Counted from the stretch's first letter, positions 51,879 to 60,502 are shown. The stretch: 64,000 nucleotides of DNA from Candidatus Methylomirabilis lanthanidiphila (GCA_902196205.1 CABIKM010000029.1:1-64000); one strand, 5' to 3'. Notes: a model not told the origin generated them from the sequence alone. Program-made: numbers and translations.

Positions 51879-53045
51879 ATGCCGATTCCCGTCTCGTACA
51901 GTGTGCGCAACCTGTGGGCTCGAAAGTATACCACCGCGCTGACCGCGGGCGGGATGGCGCTTGTCGTCTTTGTCTTCGCCGCCGTGATGATGCTCGACGC
52001 CGGACTCAAGCAGACGCTCATCGCAACCGGACAGCCGAACAACATTCTCGTGACGCGTCGCTCCTCCGGCACCGAGATCCAGAGCATGGTCGCCCGCGCG
52101 CAGGCGGCGATCATAGAGAGCCAGCCCGAGATTGCCGTCGGCCCGGACGGGGCGCGGATGGCGTCGAAAGAGGTAGTCGTGCTCATCACGCAGCCGAAGC
52201 GCGGAACCGGCGTCCCGACCAATGTCACCGTACGCGGCGTGGGGGCGCAGGGTCTCGCCCTGCGCCCCCAGGTTCAGGTCACCTCCGGACGGATGTTTCG
52301 ACTCGGCAGCACCGAGATTACGGTAGGTGGGAGTATTGCCGAGCGCTTCGACGGCACAGGCATCGGCGAACGGCTTCGCTTCGGCGGCCGCGACTGGACG
52401 GTGGTCGGCGTATTCGACGCCGGCGGATCGGCGTTCGACTCCGAGGTATGGGGCGACGGAGAGCAGATGATTCAGGCGTTCCGACGGACGGCGTTCTCGT
52501 CGGTCGCCGCGCGCCTCACCGACCCGTCGCAGTTCGACGCGCTGAAGCAGCGCCTCGAGTCCGACCCGCGGCTCACGCTCGACGTCAAGCGCGAGCGCAC
52601 CTTCTATGAGGAGCAGTCGCAGGTCATGTCGAACTTCATCAGCTACCTCGGGATGACCCTTTCAGTCATCTTCTCGATCGGTGCCATGATCGGCGCGATG
52701 ATTACCATGTACGCCGCGGTGGCGACCCGCACGTCTGAGATCGGCGCGTTGCGCGCGCTTGGGTTTCGGCGCGGCTCAGTCCTGGTGGCATTCCTCGCCG
52801 AGGCGCTCTTTCTCGGACTCGTCGGCTGGGTGGTAGGGCTGGCATGCGCGTCAGCAATGCAACTCGTCCAGATCTCGACAATGAACTGGCAGTCGTTCTC
52901 GGAGCTGGCCTTCCGGTTTACGCTCACATCGGAGATCGTTGGAAAGTCGCTGGTGTTCGCGCTCGCGATGGGGCTGGCCGGCGGGTTTCTACCTGCGGTG
53001 CGCGCCGCGCGTCTGAAGATCGTCGACGCGCTACGGGCGGTGTAG
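51879..53045 (+). CDS. FtsX-like ABC permease, second copy
   Basis: The 388-residue protein has the same layout: N-terminal helix (LTAGGMALVVFVFAAVMMLD), a periplasmic domain, and a C-terminal FtsX region with GMTLSVIFSIGAMIGAMITM and SEIGALRALGFRRGSVLVAF. It starts 16 bp after the first permease and ends the operon. Together with the adaptor and ATPase it gives a complete MacAB-like exporter; the outer-membrane factor is elsewhere. Confidence 0.88.
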   Translation: MPIPVSYSVRNLWARKYTTALTAGGMALVVFVFAAVMMLDAGLKQTLIATGQPNNILVTRRSSGTEIQSMVARAQAAIIESQPEIAVGPDGARMASKEVVVLITQPKRGTGVPTNVTVRGVGAQGLALRPQVQVTSGRMFRLGSTEITVGGSIAERFDGTGIGERLRFGGRDWTVVGVFDAGGSAFDSEVWGDGEQMIQAFRRTAFSSVAARLTDPSQFDALKQRLESDPRLTLDVKRERTFYEEQSQVMSNFISYLGMTLSVIFSIGAMIGAMITMYAAVATRTSEIGALRALGFRRGSVLVAFLAEALFLGLVGWVVGLACASAMQLVQISTMNWQSFSELAFRFTLTSEIVGKSLVFALAMGLAGGFLPAVRAARLKIVDALRAV

Positions 53046-53197
53046 CACACAGGCCCTTCTGATCGTGCCGCCATTATCGACATCGTTGAGTATTTCATCG
53101 TAAACTGCGCTATATTATTCGGCGTAGCAGTACGGATTATTACGTTGCGGGCACCCTGTAGCCGAATCGAATCGACCAATACTGCGAAATTAGGAAA

Positions 53198-56100
53198 ATG
53201 GAACAGTCGTCCCCTTCACCTGCACCCGCCACCCCTTTGCGCCTTCTGCTGGTTGAAGATAGCGCAGTCGACGCCGAGCTGGTATTGCGCGCACTTGCGC
53301 GCGGCGGCTATGACGTCACGTCCGTGCGCGTTGAAACCGAAGAGCAGATGCGCGCAGAGCTGGCGCGTGTCGAGTGGGATGTCATCATCGCCGACTACCA
53401 CCTGCCGACCTTTGACGGCATGGCGGCGCTGAAACTCCTGCAATCCAGCGGCAAAGCGATTCCGTTTATTCTCATTTCCGGCACCGGTTCCGAGGAGACG
53501 ACAATTGAGGTCGTCAGGGCAGGGGCGCGCGATTATGTCCGCAAAGACCGGCCTGACCGCCTGGTGGCCGCGGTGCGGCGCGAACTGGATGCTGTCCGCG
53601 TTCAGCGTATTCAACCGGTATCGGGCGTGCCTGCCGCGCCGCGTCTGTGGCGCCGCATCGGGATTGCGTCCCGCCTGCTCGTCGGTTTTATCGTGGCCAC
53701 GTTCTTGTTGACGGCGTTGGGCCTCTGGCACGCCGTCGTGTACAGGCGAGTGACCGAGCGCGCCGTGACGGCTGAAGCGGAGCAGATCGCGCGCTACTTG
53801 AGCATAAGCATCGCCCAACTGGATGAAAAGAGCGGGACGCCTGACGTGGCCTTCGACCGGCCCACCGTACTGCAGGAGTTGGTGGAAGATTGGACGCGAT
53901 TGCACAAGCGGGACATCGAGATCGTTGACGCGCAGAAGCGCATTGTCGCAGGAGTGATTACAAAAGACATCGGGACGATGTTTACGCACGACACGAGCAA
54001 TGAGGTGGCGCTGACCATCCGGGATGGCCGGGCGCGCGCGTTCATTGAAAAGAGCGCGGACTATCCTGCCGGCATCCGCCAGATGGTCGTGTCGATCAGG
54101 GCCGGCAATGGGAAGATCGTGGGCGCGCTGCTGTTCGATTACACCACGCTGTACCAAAGCGAAATGCGGGAGTCTGCCGCCCACGCGCGCTGGTTCATGA
54201 GCGCCGGTCTATTGATGTTGGCTGCCATTGCAGGTATCGGCTGGGTGACGGCGCGGTCGGTTACGAAGCCGCTCCATCACCTGCGCGCCGCCGCCAACCG
54301 ATTGGGACGACAGGAACTGGATGCGCCGATCTCGATAGACCGCGCCGATGAAGTCGGCGAACTCGCCGCCGCATTCGAAGGGATGCGCGTCAATCTGGTC
54401 GCCGCACTGCACGCGCGGGCTAATCTGGAACGGACACTCGCCGGCAGCAATCGGGCCCTGCGCAGGCTGGTCAATACCGCGCCCATCGCGGGTATGGTGT
54501 TCAATTTCGACGGCGTCGTGCGGATGTGGAGTCGCGACGCCGAACGGTTGTACGGCTGGGGTGAAGAGGAGGTCCTGAACCGGCCCGTGCCGGGGATTCC
54601 ACCCGATAAGCGCGATGAATTCGAGGCGTTGTGCAAGCGGGTTACAGGCGGCGAGGTCATTACCGGGTATGACACGACGCGACTGAAAAAAGACGGCACA
54701 CTGATGGACGTGGCGCTGTCGTGTGCACCGTGGGTCGATTCGCGCGGCGATATGACGGGCGTCCTTTCAATTGCCATCGATAACACCGACCGCAAACGAG
54801 CGGCCGCCGACCTGGCCGCCGCCCATACCGAACTGGCTCACGTGTATGAGACGACGAAGGATCTCGCCTCGCGGTGGGAGGCGCTCTTTACGCTGAGCCG
54901 GCTGTTGAACCGATCGCTCAAGCTCGATGAGGTCTTCGAGACGTTCGCCCGGGCGGTGGAGTCGTACGTCCCGTATGATCGCCTGGGGGTGATTCTCTTG
55001 GAGGGTGACCAACTCACCGTCGCCTACAGCGTCGCTCACCCGCCACTTGTCTCCCACCAGGGACAGAGCTGGCTAAGAGCGAGCGATACAGCGGTCGAGT
55101 GGATGCTCACCCACGGGGAGCCCCGGATTGTGCGCGATCTGGGCATAGAGATCGGGTTTCGCGATGAGATCTTTCTGGCGCAGGAAGGGGTCCGGTCCGC
55201 CCTTGGATTGCCCCTCATCGTCGGAGGCGAGGTACTGGGGGTCTTCTTCCTCGACAGCCTGACAACCGGGACCTACGCCTCACGAGATATGGAGCGTCTG
55301 CTCCCCCTGGCTGATCAGGTGGCCATTGTCATCGAACACAGTCGGCTCTGGAGTTCGGTGCACCATCAGGCCGAAGAGCTGGCACGGGAGGTCGAAGAGC
55401 GCACGCGGGCAGAGACGGCGCTCCGCGCGGCGAACGCGGAAATCACCGCGTCGATGCGCGCGCTGGAACATCGGGCGACGGAACTGTACCTGCTGCGCGA
55501 AATGACCGATCTGGTGCAAAGCAGCATCGACGCCGATGAGGCGTACGATGTTGTGCAGCGCTATCTGGCGCGGCTGTTTCCTCGGAAGACCGGCGCGCTC
55601 TATCTGGCCTTGCCCTCGCTGAACATGCTGGAAAAAAGGTCGACATGGGGCGAGCGCGCGGCTCACCTGACGCCGGTCTTTGCGCCGGAAGACTGTTGGG
55701 CGCTGCGGCGCGGGAGTGTCCATCAGGTGCGCGCCGACCGAGGAGATGCGTTGTGTCGTCATACGCCCGCCGCCGAGGGGGCTGAGCGCCTGTGCATCCC
55801 GTTGCTGGCGCACGGGGAGGCGCTGGGCATCCTGCATTTCTGCCGCTGCGGGGGCGACGACACAAGCGTGGCGGAGCAGGCCTTCGTCACCATGGCGGAG
55901 ACCGTTGCCAGCAGTCTCAGCCTCTCCATCGGCAACCTGCGGCTACGCGAAGCCCTGCGCGAGCAATCGATCCGCGACGCCTTGACGGGCCTGTTCAATC
56001 GCCGCTATCTGGACGAGACGTTGCCGCGCGAAATTCTGCGCGCCAGACGCGCGGGATCGACGCTGGGCGTGATCATGTTGGACATCGACCATTTCAAGCA

Positions 56101-56461
56101 GCTCAATGACACGCGCGGGCACGATGCGGGCGACGCGGTCCTGTCGGCGCTCGGCAGATTCTTGCAGAACCACGTCCGCGGCGACGATATCGCCTGTCGC
56201 TACGGCGGCGAAGAGTTTACGCTTATTCTCCCCGGCGCGTCGCCCGACATGGTGCGCGAGCGCGCGGAGCAGTTGCGTGTCGGCGCGCAATCGCTGACGG
56301 CGCCTGTTGGCGATGCACAATTGAACACGATGACGATCTCGTTGGGCGTCGCCGGTATGCCGCAGCATGGCGAGACGGCGGCGGCAGTGCTGCAGGCGGC
56401 GGATGCGGCCCTCTATCGCGCCAAGCAGGGCGGCAGAAACCGCGTCGAGATCGCCGCGTAA
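53198..56461 (+). CDS. Membrane-bound REC-HAMP-PAS-GAF-GAF diguanylate cyclase
   Basis: The 1087-residue protein combines many signalling parts. Residues about 14-125 form a receiver domain (LRLLLVEDSAVDAELVLRAL; phospho-acceptor Asp66 in DVIIADYHLP; Lys in YVRKDRPD). A membrane helix (about 158-180), a periplasmic sensor loop of about 150 residues and a second helix (about 335-355) come next. HAMP, PAS (VNTAPIAGMVFNFDGVVRMW), a GAF domain (about 575-730), a coiled coil and a second GAF-like domain follow. It ends in a GGDEF domain with YGGEEF and the inhibitory R-G-D-D site five residues before it. It should make cyclic di-GMP under phosphorylation and ligand control. Confidence 0.9.
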   Translation: MEQSSPSPAPATPLRLLLVEDSAVDAELVLRALARGGYDVTSVRVETEEQMRAELARVEWDVIIADYHLPTFDGMAALKLLQSSGKAIPFILISGTGSEETTIEVVRAGARDYVRKDRPDRLVAAVRRELDAVRVQRIQPVSGVPAAPRLWRRIGIASRLLVGFIVATFLLTALGLWHAVVYRRVTERAVTAEAEQIARYLSISIAQLDEKSGTPDVAFDRPTVLQELVEDWTRLHKRDIEIVDAQKRIVAGVITKDIGTMFTHDTSNEVALTIRDGRARAFIEKSADYPAGIRQMVVSIRAGNGKIVGALLFDYTTLYQSEMRESAAHARWFMSAGLLMLAAIAGIGWVTARSVTKPLHHLRAAANRLGRQELDAPISIDRADEVGELAAAFEGMRVNLVAALHARANLERTLAGSNRALRRLVNTAPIAGMVFNFDGVVRMWSRDAERLYGWGEEEVLNRPVPGIPPDKRDEFEALCKRVTGGEVITGYDTTRLKKDGTLMDVALSCAPWVDSRGDMTGVLSIAIDNTDRKRAAADLAAAHTELAHVYETTKDLASRWEALFTLSRLLNRSLKLDEVFETFARAVESYVPYDRLGVILLEGDQLTVAYSVAHPPLVSHQGQSWLRASDTAVEWMLTHGEPRIVRDLGIEIGFRDEIFLAQEGVRSALGLPLIVGGEVLGVFFLDSLTTGTYASRDMERLLPLADQVAIVIEHSRLWSSVHHQAEELAREVEERTRAETALRAANAEITASMRALEHRATELYLLREMTDLVQSSIDADEAYDVVQRYLARLFPRKTGALYLALPSLNMLEKRSTWGERAAHLTPVFAPEDCWALRRGSVHQVRADRGDALCRHTPAAEGAERLCIPLLAHGEALGILHFCRCGGDDTSVAEQAFVTMAETVASSLSLSIGNLRLREALREQSIRDALTGLFNRRYLDETLPREILRARRAGSTLGVIMLDIDHFKQLNDTRGHDAGDAVLSALGRFLQNHVRGDDIACRYGGEEFTLILPGASPDMVRERAEQLRVGAQSLTAPVGDAQLNTMTISLGVAGMPQHGETAAAVLQAADAALYRAKQGGRNRVEIAA

Positions 56462-56504
56462 CGGCGGACAATCATCCCACCCGTACTTGGGCGCCCCGCA
56501 CGGT

Positions 56505-57311
56505 TCACGGTTTCTGCACCGTCACGATTCGGGTGGAGCCGCACCGCAGGACCTTCCCCAGCGCCAGATCGAGGGCCATTACGGGACGGAAGAGGGCATC
56601 AAAACGGGGGGCCTCCTGCCTCGAGCGAAAAAGCAGCGATGGGGGGAACAGCATGGTCAGGATGTTCATGCTCCGGACCTCAACCAGCCTTAGATTGTGC
56701 GTCTGCAACAGGCGCGTCAGCTCAGGCCATGTGAAGGTCTTAAACTGCATCTCTTTCCACTCCCGCAGGTGCCCGCCCCGAGTCGTCATGGCCTGCCACA
56801 GCTCTTTCGGAAGATAGAGCAGGTCAGGACACCACTTCGAATCGACCTCGAACGAAATGAGACCGCGCGGAGCGCAGACCCGGACCATCTCTCGCAGCAC
56901 CACATCGACGGCGGTGAAGTTGTGGCCGATGACATCGCCATAGGCGACCATGGCGTGGGCGCACCCGTCCTCGAACGGCAGTCTCGTGATGTCGCCGGTC
57001 ACAAGGTCAACGTTGGGTCGGCCGTCGCATCGCCTGCGCGCCGCCTCGATCATCTGATCCGAGATATCGATCCCGACCACCCGCCCGGCTCGCCGTGCCA
57101 GCAGGACCGTCTGTTTCCCCGTTCCGCACCCGAGGTCAATGGCCAAGCCGTCCGGCCGCTCGTGAACAATCCATTCGACCGTGTCTCTGTAGACCTGATA
57201 GCATTCGGCGAAATAAAACTGGTGCTCAATCTGGTCGTACTCCGCCAGCATGGCGTTATAAACAGCCGCCACATGAGAGCCGACATCGGACCGGTTCGTC
57301 TGAGCAGTCAT
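56505..57311 (-). CDS. SAM-dependent methyltransferase (class I)
   Basis: The 268-residue protein has the SAM motif GLAIDLGCGTGKQTVLLARR, GRVVGIDISDQMIEAARRRC and NVDLVTGDITRLPFEDGCAH of class I methyltransferases. The start is ATG at 57311 (MTAQTNRSDVGSHVAAVYNA); the frame is open to 57773 but upstream is shadow of the alanine dehydrogenase gene. The substrate is unknown; ubiquinone/menaquinone or sterol-like methylation are possible from the fold only. It lies 23 bp downstream of ald on the same strand. Confidence 0.85.
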   Translation of the reverse strand: MTAQTNRSDVGSHVAAVYNAMLAEYDQIEHQFYFAECYQVYRDTVEWIVHERPDGLAIDLGCGTGKQTVLLARRAGRVVGIDISDQMIEAARRRCDGRPNVDLVTGDITRLPFEDGCAHAMVAYGDVIGHNFTAVDVVLREMVRVCAPRGLISFEVDSKWCPDLLYLPKELWQAMTTRGGHLREWKEMQFKTFTWPELTRLLQTHNLRLVEVRSMNILTMLFPPSLLFRSRQEAPRFDALFRPVMALDLALGKVLRCGSTRIVTVQKP

Positions 57312-57334
57312 AGATGGGGGACGAGTGCCTCGCG

Positions 57335-58453
57335 CTAACCCTTTGCCGCTTCCAGGGGCGGCAGGTAGGCCAGGCCATGCGCGTCGGCTACGGCGGGATG
57401 GGTGACGTGGCCGAGGGCCACATTCAGTCCGAGCGACAGCTCCGGGTATTCCAGGATAGCCCGGCGCCACCCGCTGTCGGCAAGCCGAAGGACGTAGGGA
57501 AGGGTGACATTGGTGAGGGCAAAGGTCGAGGTTCTGGCGAAGGCGCCGGGCATGTTGGCGACACAGTAGTGCAGGATGCCGTCCACGACATAGACGGGAT
57601 CGCTGTGGGAGGTGGAATGGCTGGTCTCGATGCAGCCGCCCTGGTCGATGGCCACATCGACGATGACCGATCCCGGCTTCATGAGCGTGACCATCTCGCG
57701 GGTCACCAGCTTGGGGGTTCTCGCCCCGGAGATGTAGACGGCCCCGATCAGAATGTCGGCTCGCCTCGCGCACTCTTCGACGCTCATCTGATTGGAAATG
57801 AGGGTCGTGACATTTTCGGGAAGGATCTCGTCAAGGTGGCGCATGCGAGCCTGGTCCACGTCCAACAGATAGACCCAGGCGCCCATACCCGCCGCCACCT
57901 TCGCGGCGTTGGCCCCGACAGTTCCACCGCCGAGAATCACCACGGTGGCAGGGGGCACCCCTGGCACTCCCCCGATCAACACACCCCGGCCGCCATACGG
58001 AGTGGCCAGATAGTACGCCCCGATATGAATCGCCATCCGCCCGGCGATCTCGCTCATCGGCTCCAGCAGCGGTTTTCGACCGTCCGGCGTTTCTACGGTC
58101 TCATACGCCATCGCCACCACCCGCCGCGCCAGGAGTCGTTTGGTCAGTTCAGACATGGGGGCCAGATGCAGGAAGGTGAACAGTATCTGTCCTTCCCGAA
58201 GCATCTCGCACTCGGGATAGATAGGTTCCTTGACCTTATAGATGAGATCGGCTTCGCCATAGATGGCGCTTGGATCGCCCACCAGCTCCGCCCCTGCCTT
58301 GACATAGGCCTCGTCCGGCAAACCGGAGCCGTCCCCGGCCCCACGCTGGACCAGCACCCGATGTCCATGCGCCCGCATGGCCTTCACGCCGGCCGGTATG
58401 ATCGCCACCCGGTTCTCAGCCTCTTTAATCTCTTTTGGGACCCCGATAACCAT
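57335..58453 (-). CDS. ald: Alanine dehydrogenase
   Basis: Ald interconverts L-alanine and pyruvate plus ammonia with NAD. The 372-residue protein begins MVIGVPKEIKEAENRVAIIP and has VLVQRGAGDGSGLPDEAYVK and the NAD-binding VVILGGGTVGANAAKVAAGM. VDVAIDQGGCIETSHSTSHS near the C-terminus is also characteristic. Length is that of the family (about 370). Confidence 0.95.
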   Translation of the reverse strand: MVIGVPKEIKEAENRVAIIPAGVKAMRAHGHRVLVQRGAGDGSGLPDEAYVKAGAELVGDPSAIYGEADLIYKVKEPIYPECEMLREGQILFTFLHLAPMSELTKRLLARRVVAMAYETVETPDGRKPLLEPMSEIAGRMAIHIGAYYLATPYGGRGVLIGGVPGVPPATVVILGGGTVGANAAKVAAGMGAWVYLLDVDQARMRHLDEILPENVTTLISNQMSVEECARRADILIGAVYISGARTPKLVTREMVTLMKPGSVIVDVAIDQGGCIETSHSTSHSDPVYVVDGILHYCVANMPGAFARTSTFALTNVTLPYVLRLADSGWRRAILEYPELSLGLNVALGHVTHPAVADAHGLAYLPPLEAAKG

Positions 58454-58557
58454 GACGACTCACCGGTAAAGGATGATGTGCTGCTGTGCGGACAGTGACA
58501 TATTGCGCTTGGCGATGTCAAGAATCGATCGCACGCATGCAATGACGCGCTTCCTGA

Positions 58558-59244
58558 TCAGCCCAGACACAGCCTTTCCAGAAGATCGAGGTCCAGACAC
58601 TCCAGGCTCCGGACCACAAGCTCGGCGCCGGTGAAGTCCTGGCCGCGCGTGTACTCATTATAGACGACGGCGCACGCCAAGCCGGCTTCATGAGCCGCCT
58701 TGAACCCCTTTTCGGAATCCTCGATAACCAGGATCTCCGATGTATCGCATCCGAGCATTGCCGCACACCGAGCATAGAGGGCCGCGTTCTTTGTGCCGGA
58801 TTGCCGGCCGAAAATCGGGTTAAAGGCGTCGAGCGCCTCGGGGATCTGCGCCTTGAGGAGCGCGAGGATCTGATCGTCATGGGTGACCGATACGATTGCC
58901 AGTCGTATCCCGCGATCGATCGCTTCGCGGATGATCCGGGCCACGCCAGGGTACAGCGGCAGCTCGCCCACCCGTTTCAGATACAACTCCTTCTTCAGTT
59001 CGAACAGTTCCGGCACGATCCGGTCGATCTCAGACTCGGAAAGCGAGGTGTGGGCCGAGAGCGCCAACCGCATCCGCCGGGCGTTGCCGGGGATCTTCAG
59101 CAGATCCTTGAACTCCTCCCAGCTCCAATGGATGTCGAACCCCATCTGCGCGAACGCCTCGTTACAGGCCACCAGATGCCCATTCTTCTCTGTATCGGCC
59201 AGCGTCCCATCCACATCAAAGATGATTGCCTTCAGTCTACCCAT
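58558..59244 (-). CDS. HAD-family phosphatase, CbbY-like
   Basis: The 228-residue protein starts MGRLKAIIFDVDGTLADTEK with the HAD nucleophile motif D-x-D-G-T, followed by NEAFAQMGFDIHWSWEEFKD. Motif II is in RLAIVSVTHDDQILALLKAQ and motif III in EILVIEDSEKGFKAAHEAGL. The HxxxxNEAFxxxGxxxxW pattern is close to CbbY, a xylulose-1,5-bisphosphatase of the Calvin cycle. A phosphoglycolate phosphatase or phosphoglucomutase relative is the alternative. It could be the last gene of the transcript that begins with 60282. Confidence 0.82.
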   Translation of the reverse strand: MGRLKAIIFDVDGTLADTEKNGHLVACNEAFAQMGFDIHWSWEEFKDLLKIPGNARRMRLALSAHTSLSESEIDRIVPELFELKKELYLKRVGELPLYPGVARIIREAIDRGIRLAIVSVTHDDQILALLKAQIPEALDAFNPIFGRQSGTKNAALYARCAAMLGCDTSEILVIEDSEKGFKAAHEAGLACAVVYNEYTRGQDFTGAELVVRSLECLDLDLLERLCLG

Positions 59245-59498
59245 TACGATTCTGACGACTCCGTCACGTTAACGTCGTGTGCACACTGCGTAAATTGGTC
59301 GCAGCGGCGCTTCAACTGTGCAGTATTCATGGATGCACAGGATACGCCCATGGGTCATCCGCGTCAACTCTATTGAAGTCGTATGGGTGCGTGCTTCGGC
59401 AGGGACGCTCGGCGGGCTTGTAGTGCGTAAGCGCCACATCAGGACGGAGAGGGTTCAGATCGATCTACCGGGGGGGTAGCGGAACCTGGAGTGCCGGT

Positions 59499-59612
59499 TT
59501 ATCCCAACCAGATCAAAAACTTTGTGACATATTTCATTGCGAACATGGAGGCCAACAGCATCGCTAACCCTATAATCGTATTGATATGACGCCACTTATT
59601 ATTGGGTTGCAT
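59499..59612 (-). CDS. Small single-helix membrane protein
   Basis: A 37-codon frame reads MQPNNKWRHINTIIGLAMLL, then ASMFAMKYVTKFLIWLG. It has a basic start, a hydrophobic helix and a hydrophobic C-terminal end. It lies 40 bp downstream of the selenoprotein stop, with the SECIS hairpin in between. The ribosome-binding site is weak (AGAAAG). The amino acid composition looks like a real membrane peptide; no family recognised. Confidence 0.5.
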   Translation of the reverse strand: MQPNNKWRHINTIIGLAMLLASMFAMKYVTKFLIWLG

Positions 59613-59631
59613 ATTTCTTTCTCACTTATAC

Positions 59632-59649
59632 GGCCGACGACCGTCGGCC
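59632..59649 (-). promoter_or_regulatory. SECIS-like hairpin for the C-terminal UGA
   Basis: On the minus strand GGCCGAC-GGTC-GTCGGCC forms a perfect 7-bp stem with a GGUC loop. The loop starts exactly 18 nt after the UGA at 59663-59661. The E. coli fdhF SECIS has its GGUCU loop at the same 18-nt distance. There is no run of T after the stem, so it does not look like a terminator. Confidence 0.75.
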
Positions 59650-59651
59650 TC

Positions 59652-59876
59652 TTAGACTGCTCAGGTTCCGCCAAACCCAGTGGTTACCTTACCGTTCTCG
59701 ACAATGACGGGGACATCGCGCGAGCCTTTCGAGAGTTCCAGCATCTGCGCCAAGGCCTCAGGATCTTGCTTGACATTATGGTACGTGAATGGGACGTTTC
59801 GCCTGGCGTAGTCCTCACGGGCCGCCGAGGTATAGGGTCAGGTATCTTTCCCGTAGATGACGACTGGTGTCTCCAT
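59652..59876 (-). CDS. Glutaredoxin-like selenoprotein with two in-frame UGA codons
   Basis: Translation from ATG 59876 (GGAGG 6 nt upstream) gives METPVVIYGKDT, UGA, P-Y-T-S-A-A-R-E-D-Y-A-R-R, then VPFTYHNVKQDPEALAQMLE, LSKGSRDVPVIVENGKVTTG, F-G-G-T, UGA, A-V, TAA. The first UGA (59840-59838, residue 13) falls where glutaredoxins have the active-site Cys of C-P-Y-T/C; the cis-Pro segment DVPVIV is intact. The second UGA (59663-59661, residue 72) would give Sec-Ala-Val at the C-terminus, followed by a SECIS-like hairpin at the right distance. Predicted length is 74 residues. It lies 40 bp behind a hypothetical gene and ahead of a small membrane protein, so an operon is likely. SelB is encoded in this window. 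A thiol/selenol redox role is inferred. Confidence 0.85.
59802..59830 (-). promoter_or_regulatory. Possible SECIS for the active-site UGA
   Basis: Seven nt after the UGA at 59840-59838, CCT-c-GGCG can pair with CGCC-AGG around a 14-nt loop containing GU (GCCCGTGAGGACTA). An alternative is CCTC/GAGG. The stem is weaker than that of the second UGA. Confidence 0.35.
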
Positions 59877-59916
59877 GATTTCCTCCACGCTCTTCACTCC
59901 GTCTGATGCAGGCGCG

Positions 59917-60282
59917 TCAGACCCTGGTCATCACTCGCTCGCCCTCTGTGATTGACCGCTCGTAAGCAACCTTGATCTCGCGAATCTGCGGGTAGAGCTC
60001 CTGGATCCGCTCGTGGGGGAGCGGGATGACCCGGCTCAACTGGGTCAGCCGCTCTCCAAGGAGCTTGGCCTGTCTGAGGATGTCAAGCTTCTTGTGTGCC
60101 GGCGGGGACAACGTCGCCCCTTCCAGGAGGGCGAGCATCCCGTCCTCATCGCGCGCCTGGTGCAGTTCATCCAGTCGCTGCGCCTGGGTCTCGGTAAGAC
60201 CGCTTTCCGCCAGGGCATGCAGGGCCTTCATCCGGTCGATTCGATAGCGAATATCGAGCATCATCCCTCCTTGGTGCGCCAT
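59917..60282 (-). CDS. Hypothetical protein upstream of the selenoprotein
   Basis: The 121-residue protein is helical and charged (MLDIRYRIDRMKALHALAES, LTETQAQRLDELHQARDEDG, IPLPHERIQELYPQIREIKV). It has no recognised motif, signal peptide or membrane segment. AAGGAGG lies only 4 nt before an internal ATG at 60258, which may be the true start rather than 60282. Its stop is 40 bp before the selenoprotein start, so a shared transcript is likely. Confidence 0.65.
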   Translation of the reverse strand: MAHQGGMMLDIRYRIDRMKALHALAESGLTETQAQRLDELHQARDEDGMLALLEGATLSPPAHKKLDILRQAKLLGERLTQLSRVIPLPHERIQELYPQIREIKVAYERSITEGERVMTRV

Positions 60283-60502
60283 CCGGTCATCGATCAGCCG
60301 TTATCTTACCATAGCTTGCGTCTTGGCGCCAAGGCTTGAACGCAAGGCGGTATATGACGGCCATATCTCACCAAAATTACGGCCGGTTGTCAACGATCCT
60401 GTTGTGACTTCACACCGCCACCGCCGCCATCCAACCGTCATGTGATATATTATATTCGGTAGCTAGTGTTAAGTGGTTAGTGAAGGAGGAATCGGACCCG
60501 GC

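Noticed and set aside
54209-54795. Minus-strand frames opposite the GGDEF protein
   Set aside because: High GC content leaves antisense frames open; no motifs.
59632-59649. The 7-bp hairpin as a rho-independent terminator
   Set aside because: No T-run follows on the minus strand, and a further frame starts 20 bp later; the distance to the UGA suits a SECIS better.
59661-59840. The glutaredoxin-like gene as a simple pseudogene with two nonsense mutations
   Set aside because: Both stops are UGA, one at the active-site Cys position and one followed by a SECIS-like hairpin, and there is no frameshift or other damage; still the main alternative.
59586-59906. Plus-strand frame of 106 codons over the selenoprotein gene
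   Set aside because: It lies antisense to the glutaredoxin-like gene, has no known motif and no good ribosome-binding site.
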